Assembly (NCBI GenBank): GCA_016126025.1
Contig: JAEFDA010000037.1
Location: 1 to 17,113 of the forward strand
Direction: 5' to 3'
DNA from: Nitrososphaerota archaeon
Lineage (GTDB): Archaea; Thermoproteota; Nitrososphaeria; Nitrososphaerales; Nitrosopumilaceae
DNA: 17,113 bases
In this document: positions 13,294-17,113 of the stretch, piece by piece
Layout: every line of letters starts with the position of its first letter
Numbering within the stretch: position 1 is the stretch's first letter
Made by a program: the position numbers and the translations under genes
Notes under the pieces: model-generated
What the model was told of the DNA's origin: nothing
The model's input: the letters and a program-made list of their open reading frames with translations, nothing else
The model's database searches: none

Positions 13294-13713
13294 GATGCAT
13301 TGAACTGTAAGGCCTTTTACCTAGTGTCCAAGATACGTTCATCGCTATACGAATCGGCCCTTCCGTATAACTGCGTGATCCGCTACTATACGGCCGTACA
13401 ACAAGGAATACCCTTGTTATACGAATCGGCCCTTCCGTATAACTGCGTGATCCGCTACTATACGAAAGTATAACAAGACCAGTCACTACTATACGAATGG
13501 GCGATTTTGTATAATAATATAGCTGCTGCCTCAGCGCCTTTCAGGCTGGCTGTTTGGTCTACCGAGACTACAGCAGCTACTCGGCCGTACGACACTGTCC
13601 GGCGCCGGCTGTTACCATTGTGTGTGCAACGGCCGCTTGACCGCGCACCGGACCGCGGCATCCGGACTGTCCGTCGTCTGTGACATATCAAAGCCGGTCG
13701 GCGGGAGCCACCG
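13294..13713. other. Repeat-bearing intergenic region upstream of fic
   Basis: No convincing gene lies in these 420 bp. The left half (13346 to about 13520) holds the 72-bp repeats. The right half holds AGCTGCTG (13521-13528) and its inverse CAGCAGCT (13571-13578), plus a small GTCT/AGAC hairpin near 13557-13568. A 77-codon minus frame at 13458-13691 runs through the repeats and has no sign of being coding. I could not place a clear TATA box for fic here. Confidence 0.55.
13346..13520. repeat. 72-bp tandem repeats with phased TATACG motifs
   Basis: A 47-bp block is identical at 13346-13392 and 13418-13464. A degenerate third copy starts at 13490, so the unit is exactly 72 bp. Each unit opens with TATACG, carries an inverted CGTATA 18 bp later (13364 and 13436) and a second TATACG 41 bp later. 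TATACG thus falls at 13346, 13387, 13418, 13459 and 13490, spaced 41, 31, 41 and 31 bp, close to four and three DNA turns. The second unit also holds GTTATACG/CGTATAAC and a TATAC-GAAA-GTATA hairpin. It resembles an iterated protein-binding site. It is not a CRISPR array. Confidence 0.85.
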
Positions 13714-14007
13714 CTAGTCGTTCTCGGCGCCCGGAAAGCTGGCCTCGTACTCCCGCTGGCGCTTCTGCATGTCGAGCTCCTCGGCCTCGTCGCGCTCCAC
13801 CGCAGCTTTCTCTATCTTGCGGGTGTCCTTGGCAAACCACGTCACCGTTATCAGTCCGAGGATCTCCAGGTCCAGCAGCACCTTGTTGAGCCGGTCGGGA
13901 GGCACGTTGTGGTCTGCCTTCAGCAGCGCCTTTGCCAGCTCCTCGTCGGTGAGCGAGCCGGCGGCCGCTATGATGTCGTATACGGTGTTGCGCATGGGGG
14001 CGGCCAT
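13714..14007 (-). CDS. Small winged-helix-like protein coupled to cdc48
   Basis: From ATG 14007 the product is 97 aa. The ATG overlaps the cdc48 stop by one base (TGATG), so translation is probably coupled. A GTG one codon upstream is less likely. The first 60 residues look like a winged helix (NTVYDIIAAAGSLTDEELAKALLKADHNV, RLNKVLLDLEILGLITVTWF). A charged helix follows (RKIEKAAVERDEAEELDMQKRQREYEASF), perhaps a coiled coil. I do not recognise a named family. The fixed position at the end of a translation/proteolysis operon suggests a helper or adaptor of Cdc48 or a regulator of the operon, which is inference. Confidence 0.72.
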   Translation of the reverse strand: MAAPMRNTVYDIIAAAGSLTDEELAKALLKADHNVPPDRLNKVLLDLEILGLITVTWFAKDTRKIEKAAVERDEAEELDMQKRQREYEASFPGAEND

Positions 14008-16169
14008 CACCCGTAGAACACCTTGTCTGCCTTCTTGGGCATGGCATTGGATATGCTCCGGCTTATGCCGTCGTACCAGTCCTTGGTTTCGGTGGTTATG
14101 GAGGGCTTGGCCGCGTTCAGGGCTTGGGCGAAGTCGCCACTGGTTATGTGGCTGGAGTCCCGCCGCATGGCCCGGATCGCCGCCTCGCGGCAGAGGGCAG
14201 CCAAGTCCGCCCCGGTGTAGTTGTGGGTGGAGACGGCGATCTCCCGCAGATTGACGTCCTCGGCTAGGGGCATCTTGGAGACGAGTATCTGTATTATCTC
14301 CAGCCTGCCGGCCTCGTCGGGCGGCCCCACATACAGCGGTATGTCTAGGCGGCCGGTGCGCAGGAGGGCCCCGTCCAGCATGTCTGGCCGGCTGGTCACC
14401 CCTATGACGACCACGCCTGAGGTGGTGCCCTCCTCTATCTCGGTGAGCATCTGGCTGAGGAGGGTCTCGCCGGGGCCGCCGTCACGCTGACGGGCCAGCG
14501 AGTCCAGCTCGTCGAATATTATGATACAGGGCGAGGAGGTCTTTGCTTTCCGGAATATCTCCCGGACGGCCTTCTCTGACTCGCCCAGCCACTTGGAGAT
14601 TATCTCTGGGCCCCTTACCTGTATCACGTTGGCGCCGCTCTCCGCTGCCAGGGCGCGGGCAATCAATGTCTTGCCGCAGCCCGGTGGCCCGTACAGCAGG
14701 GCCCCCTTGGGGGGACGTATGCCCATCTCGGTGAACCTGGCAGGCTCCCTCATCGAGACCATGAGGTTGTCGGTGAGCGCTGCCTTTATCTCGCCGAGTC
14801 CGCCCACGTCATTCCAGAAGACCTTGGGCCTTTCTACGTAAAACTCCCTCATGGCGGTGGGGACCACCTCATGCATCCCGCGGTTAAAGTCGACCAGCTT
14901 GATGTGCATGGACTGCAGCACCTCGGCTGGCATTCGCTCCGACTCCATGTCTATCTTGGGTAGGTAGCGGCGGATAGCCCTGGTGGCCGCCTCGCGGCAG
15001 AGTGACTTGATGTCCGCCCCCGTATACCCGTGAAGCTGGCCAGCCAGCTCCCTGAGGTCTATGTCGTCGTCCAGCGGCATGCCACGGGTGTGTATCTGCA
15101 GTATGTCCAGGCGCCCGTCGGTGTTGGGTACGGATATCTCAAACTCCCGATCGAACCTTCCGGGCCGGCGCAGGGCCGGCTCCATGCTGTCGGGCCGGTT
15201 GGAGGCGCCCAACACTATCACGTTGCCCCGCTCGTCCAGCCCGTCCATCAGGGCAAGCAGCTGGGCCACGACCCTCTTCTCCACGTCGCCGTACGCGTCG
15301 TCGCGCTTTGGCGCTATGGCGTCTATCTCGTCGATGAATATTATGCTGGGGGCGTTCTCCTTTGCCTCCTTGAATATGTCCCGCAGGCGCGCCTCGGTCT
15401 CGCCGTAGTACTTGTTGACTATCTCCGGACCGCTTATCGAGTACATGTTGGCGTCCGACTCGCTGGCCAGAACCCTGGCTATGAGGGTCTTGCCACAGCC
15501 CGGTGGCCCGTACAGCAGCACGCCGCTGTGGGCCTCGACCCCCAGCCGGGCGAAGACCTCGGGGTGTCGGAGTGGCAGCTCCACTATCTCCCGCATGGCC
15601 TTCATCTCCTGGGTAAGCCCGCCCACCTCCTCGTAGGTGATGCGGGCGCGCCTGTCCACGGCCGTCTCGTCGGATATGGTAAGGGTGGTGGACTCCTCTA
15701 TGCGGATTATGGTGTTGGGGACTGTCTTGCCCACCCGGAAGACCATCGAGTTGCCCAGTATTATCACGGATATCTCGTCGCCCTTCATCAGGGGGATGCC
15801 AACCAGCCGGCCCTTCACGAAGTTGGTGAACTCCGAGTCTATGGTGACCGTGTCGTTCACGGGTACCAGCACCGCTGAGTGGGCAGCCTTGGTAGATGCC
15901 TTCACCACCGCTATGCTGTCATGGAGGGAGACACCCATGCTCTTGCGGGTCTGCCCGTCTATCCGTATTATGTCGGGGCTCTTCTCATCCTCGTCGGCTG
16001 GCCACACTATGGCGCAGCTTGACTTGGGGCCGTCCATCTTTACTATGTCACCGGGCGAGACGCCCAGATAGTCCATGGCGTCGGGTCCCATGCGGGCGCG
16101 GCGCTTTCCTACATCCCGGTGTATGGCCTCTCCCACGCGCATCTGCAGCTCTTTGCCGGCCAAAGTCAC
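14007..16169 (-). CDS. cdc48: Cdc48/VAT-type double AAA+ ATPase
   Basis: This hexameric unfoldase extracts and unfolds proteins for the proteasome. The 720-aa product has an N-terminal double-psi-barrel/clam domain (about 5-170). Domain D1 has Walker A GPPGCGKT (221-228), pore KYYGE (253-257), Walker B IIFIDE (276-281) and SNRPD ... RRPGRFDRE. Domain D2 has GPPGCGKT (494-501), KWLGE (526-530), IIIFDE (549-554), then TSRPD ... LLRTGRLD, where the usual sensor-1 Asn is Ser593. The last three residues, Phe-Tyr-Gly, fit the HbYX motif (hydrophobic-Tyr-any) that opens the 20S proteasome gate. The start is a GTG overlapping the EF-1beta stop (GTGA), and the next gene overlaps by TGATG. Confidence 0.96.
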   Translation of the reverse strand: MTLAGKELQMRVGEAIHRDVGKRRARMGPDAMDYLGVSPGDIVKMDGPKSSCAIVWPADEDEKSPDIIRIDGQTRKSMGVSLHDSIAVVKASTKAAHSAVLVPVNDTVTIDSEFTNFVKGRLVGIPLMKGDEISVIILGNSMVFRVGKTVPNTIIRIEESTTLTISDETAVDRRARITYEEVGGLTQEMKAMREIVELPLRHPEVFARLGVEAHSGVLLYGPPGCGKTLIARVLASESDANMYSISGPEIVNKYYGETEARLRDIFKEAKENAPSIIFIDEIDAIAPKRDDAYGDVEKRVVAQLLALMDGLDERGNVIVLGASNRPDSMEPALRRPGRFDREFEISVPNTDGRLDILQIHTRGMPLDDDIDLRELAGQLHGYTGADIKSLCREAATRAIRRYLPKIDMESERMPAEVLQSMHIKLVDFNRGMHEVVPTAMREFYVERPKVFWNDVGGLGEIKAALTDNLMVSMREPARFTEMGIRPPKGALLYGPPGCGKTLIARALAAESGANVIQVRGPEIISKWLGESEKAVREIFRKAKTSSPCIIIFDELDSLARQRDGGPGETLLSQMLTEIEEGTTSGVVVIGVTSRPDMLDGALLRTGRLDIPLYVGPPDEAGRLEIIQILVSKMPLAEDVNLREIAVSTHNYTGADLAALCREAAIRAMRRDSSHITSGDFAQALNAAKPSITTETKDWYDGISRSISNAMPKKADKVFYG

Positions 16170-16447
16170 TTCATGTCCACGGACATTCTGCTCATGTTCA
16201 GCACCTCGATCTCGCTGACGCCCTGAACGCCCTTCACGGCGTTCTCCAGCGCGTCACTCTGTCCCTCCTCGTCCTGTATGACAAACTCGGCCTTTATGCA
16301 CTCGAGGCCGAAGGCTATGGGCTCGGTGGCATGGCGCCTCAGCGACATGCCATTGGGCAGGTTGCCCCCTATCGCGTCGGCTAGCCCTCCCAAGTCAACA
16401 TCGATCCCGGTGGGGAGTATCCTTGTGATGATGAGTAGCTGGGCCAT
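16166..16447 (-). CDS. ef1b: Translation elongation factor EF-1beta (archaeal)
   Basis: Exchanges GDP for GTP on EF-1alpha during protein synthesis. From ATG 16447 the product is 93 aa, the normal archaeal length. It has the ferredoxin-like pattern MAQLLIITRILPTGIDVDL, then IAFGLECIKAEFVIQDEEG (the conserved FGL.A.. segment) and VKGVQGVSEIEVLNMSRM at the end. An in-frame ATG at 16471 would overlap the Zn-ribbon gene and adds residues the family lacks. The start is only 2 nt after the Zn-ribbon stop and the end overlaps cdc48, so it sits in the middle of a four-gene operon. Confidence 0.93.
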   Translation of the reverse strand: MAQLLIITRILPTGIDVDLGGLADAIGGNLPNGMSLRRHATEPIAFGLECIKAEFVIQDEEGQSDALENAVKGVQGVSEIEVLNMSRMSVDMK

Positions 16448-16449
16448 CT

Positions 16450-16629
16450 TTAGGGTCCCTCGAATCCGCACCTAGGGCAGGCATACTGCCGGGCGGATTC
16501 GCGGCAGCTCTCGCAGCGCCATATTAGGTGCTCGCCGCAGTCCGGGCAGTCGAACTTGACGCACTTGTCGTTGGGCATTATGATGCGGAAGCAGCAGCTG
16601 CAGGTGGGTAGCGAGATCTGCGACGACAT
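16450..16629 (-). CDS. Zn-ribbon RNA-binding protein with a role in translation (COG2888 type)
   Basis: This 59-aa protein, MSSQISLPTC to CPRCGFEGP, has the family pattern: Cys10, 12 and 13, Cys23, FDCPDCGEHLIWRCESC and YACPRCGFEGP. Cys pairs at 28/31, 39/42 and 51/54 can build two zinc sites. The C-terminal half matches the archaeal Zn-ribbon family annotated as RNA-binding and translation-related, whose genes often precede EF-1beta as here. The Haloferax protein HVO_2753 is a studied relative. Its ATG lies about 26 nt after a strong TATA box, making it the first gene of the operon. It is one of the safest small genes in the window. Confidence 0.9.
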   Translation of the reverse strand: MSSQISLPTCSCCFRIIMPNDKCVKFDCPDCGEHLIWRCESCRESARQYACPRCGFEGP

Positions 16630-16650
16630 TGTGGAGCCGTTCGGCGCGGC

Positions 16651-16660
16651 TAATTTATAG
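16651..16660 (-). promoter_or_regulatory. TATA box of the Zn-ribbon/ef1b/cdc48 operon
   Basis: The minus strand reads CTATAAATTA, centred about 26 nt before ATG 16629. It is a strong archaeal box A. No internal promoter is evident in the tightly packed genes downstream. Confidence 0.65.
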
Positions 16661-16662
16661 AT

Positions 16663-16975
16663 TCAAGTTCTAGGTTCGTATATGTTCAATCCCTTCCATG
16701 AACCGTGTTCGGTTTCCATGTGATGCGGGTGGATAGGCCTGACCGGCGGCACGGAGCGGCGTAAATTGGCAATATATGGCAGCGCATGGCGCCGATGTGT
16801 ACGCTGCGTCTAAAATTAGCGGGGGGTTGAGTATGTATCTACGGCGGTACACCCTCAAGTCCGCTCGGCTTTCATTCCGGAGGGTGGTTGCATCACGTTG
16901 ATCTGTGTTTGAGTTGTGAATATGGGAGTGCGCGTGGTGGGTCCGTCCTGCGGCGGGACTCCTGCGGCCATATGC
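16663..16975. other. Intergenic region, no gene recognised
   Basis: These 313 bp hold no convincing ORF and no tRNA-like T-arm. I see a small hairpin AACCG/CGGTT near 16701-16715, TATA-like patches (TAAAATTAG at 16811-16819, CAATATATGG near 16770) and a TTGAG/CTCAA pair around 16827-16857. None of these defines a gene. Confidence 0.45.
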
Positions 16976-16982
16976 AAAAAAA
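16976..16982 (-). terminator. T-run terminator of the right-edge gene
   Basis: Seven T in a row on the minus strand follow the TAA (16994-16996) by about 11 nt. Confidence 0.55.
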
Positions 16983-16993
16983 GAAATTTGAGT

Positions 16994-17113
16994 TTACTGT
17001 GTAGGTAGTATGGTGTTGGTGGATAGGGAGAACTTTCCCCGCTCTATCCACTCGCTGTCTATGACCTGCCATATGGCGAGGTCCAGCGGTACCAAGTCGC
17101 CGTTCTCGTTCAT
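16994..17113 (-). CDS. 3' part (or short complete form) of an unrecognised gene
   Basis: The minus frame from the window edge reads MNENGDLVPLDLAIWQVI, then DSEWIERGKFSLSTNTILPTQ, and stops at 16994. The residues look like real protein and a T-run terminator follows. The first codon in the window is an ATG, so it could be a 39-aa protein, but the frame may extend past the edge, and I treat it as probably partial. I do not recognise a family. Confidence 0.5.
   Translation of the reverse strand: MNENGDLVPLDLAIWQVIDSEWIERGKFSLSTNTILPTQ

Noticed and set aside
13346..13520. CRISPR array
   Set aside because: Only two full 47-bp copies plus one degenerate copy, with 25-bp intervals that are partly similar to each other, and no cas genes nearby.
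13458..13691. 77-codon minus frame as an antitoxin for fic
   Set aside because: It runs into the tandem repeats, begins with an Arg-rich low-complexity stretch, and the Fic protein already carries its own inhibitory motif.
16670..16858. 62-codon minus frame in the right intergenic region
   Set aside because: No family pattern, no convincing start signal, and composition unlike neighbouring genes.

Overview
The window reads as a chromosomal segment of a GC-rich ammonia-oxidising-type archaeon (Thaumarchaeota/Nitrososphaerota), most like a Cenarchaeum-type genome. That is an inference from gene content: archaeal RadA, a Cdc48/VAT AAA+ ATPase, archaeal EF-1beta next to its Zn-ribbon partner, a membrane-anchored blue-copper protein, a membrane pyrophosphatase, and many TATA boxes about 25-30 nt upstream of start codons, which suggests leaderless mRNAs. 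Ile codon ATA and G/C third positions dominate. The exception is an AT-richer Fic gene.

Layout. 2-139: the 3' end of an unrecognised gene, then about 270 bp of noncoding DNA with a 35-bp inverted repeat. 414-2446 (minus): a 37-aa four-Cys microprotein, a PfkB-like kinase lacking its usual catalytic Asp, and a NAD kinase fused to a winged helix. A 56-aa C2H2 finger gene diverges at 2521 and converges on radA (2700-3758, minus). 3895-5128: a 7-TM protein, a winged-helix protein, and a small membrane Zn-ribbon protein on the opposite strand. 5325-7355: a K+-independent-type H+-pyrophosphatase. 7356-7761: hairpin-rich noncoding DNA that may encode a structured RNA.

7762-9732 (minus): a DUF2024 protein, a JAMM metalloprotease, a five-TM blue-copper protein and an ArsR repressor. 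ArsR diverges from an arsenate reductase (9776) that overlaps an aquaporin (10162). The shared 9-bp inverted repeat looks like an ArsR operator. ArsC would reduce arsenate and the channel could release arsenite, as proposed for bacterial arsR-aqpS-arsC loci. Next come a DUF385 (F420-type) oxidoreductase gene and a convergent unrecognised 208-aa protein.

11818-13713 looks acquired or unstable: an AT-richer Fic AMP-transferase gene (12136-13293) and, upstream of it, 72-bp repeats carrying TATACG motifs spaced 41/31/41/31 bp. 13714-16629 (minus) is a tight operon: Zn-ribbon RNA-binding protein, EF-1beta, Cdc48 and a small winged-helix protein, with 2-nt spacing, GTGA overlap and TGATG overlap. 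Cdc48 ends in Phe-Tyr-Gly, which fits a proteasome-docking HbYX tail. The window closes with noncoding DNA and the 3' end of an unrecognised minus-strand gene followed by a T-rich terminator.
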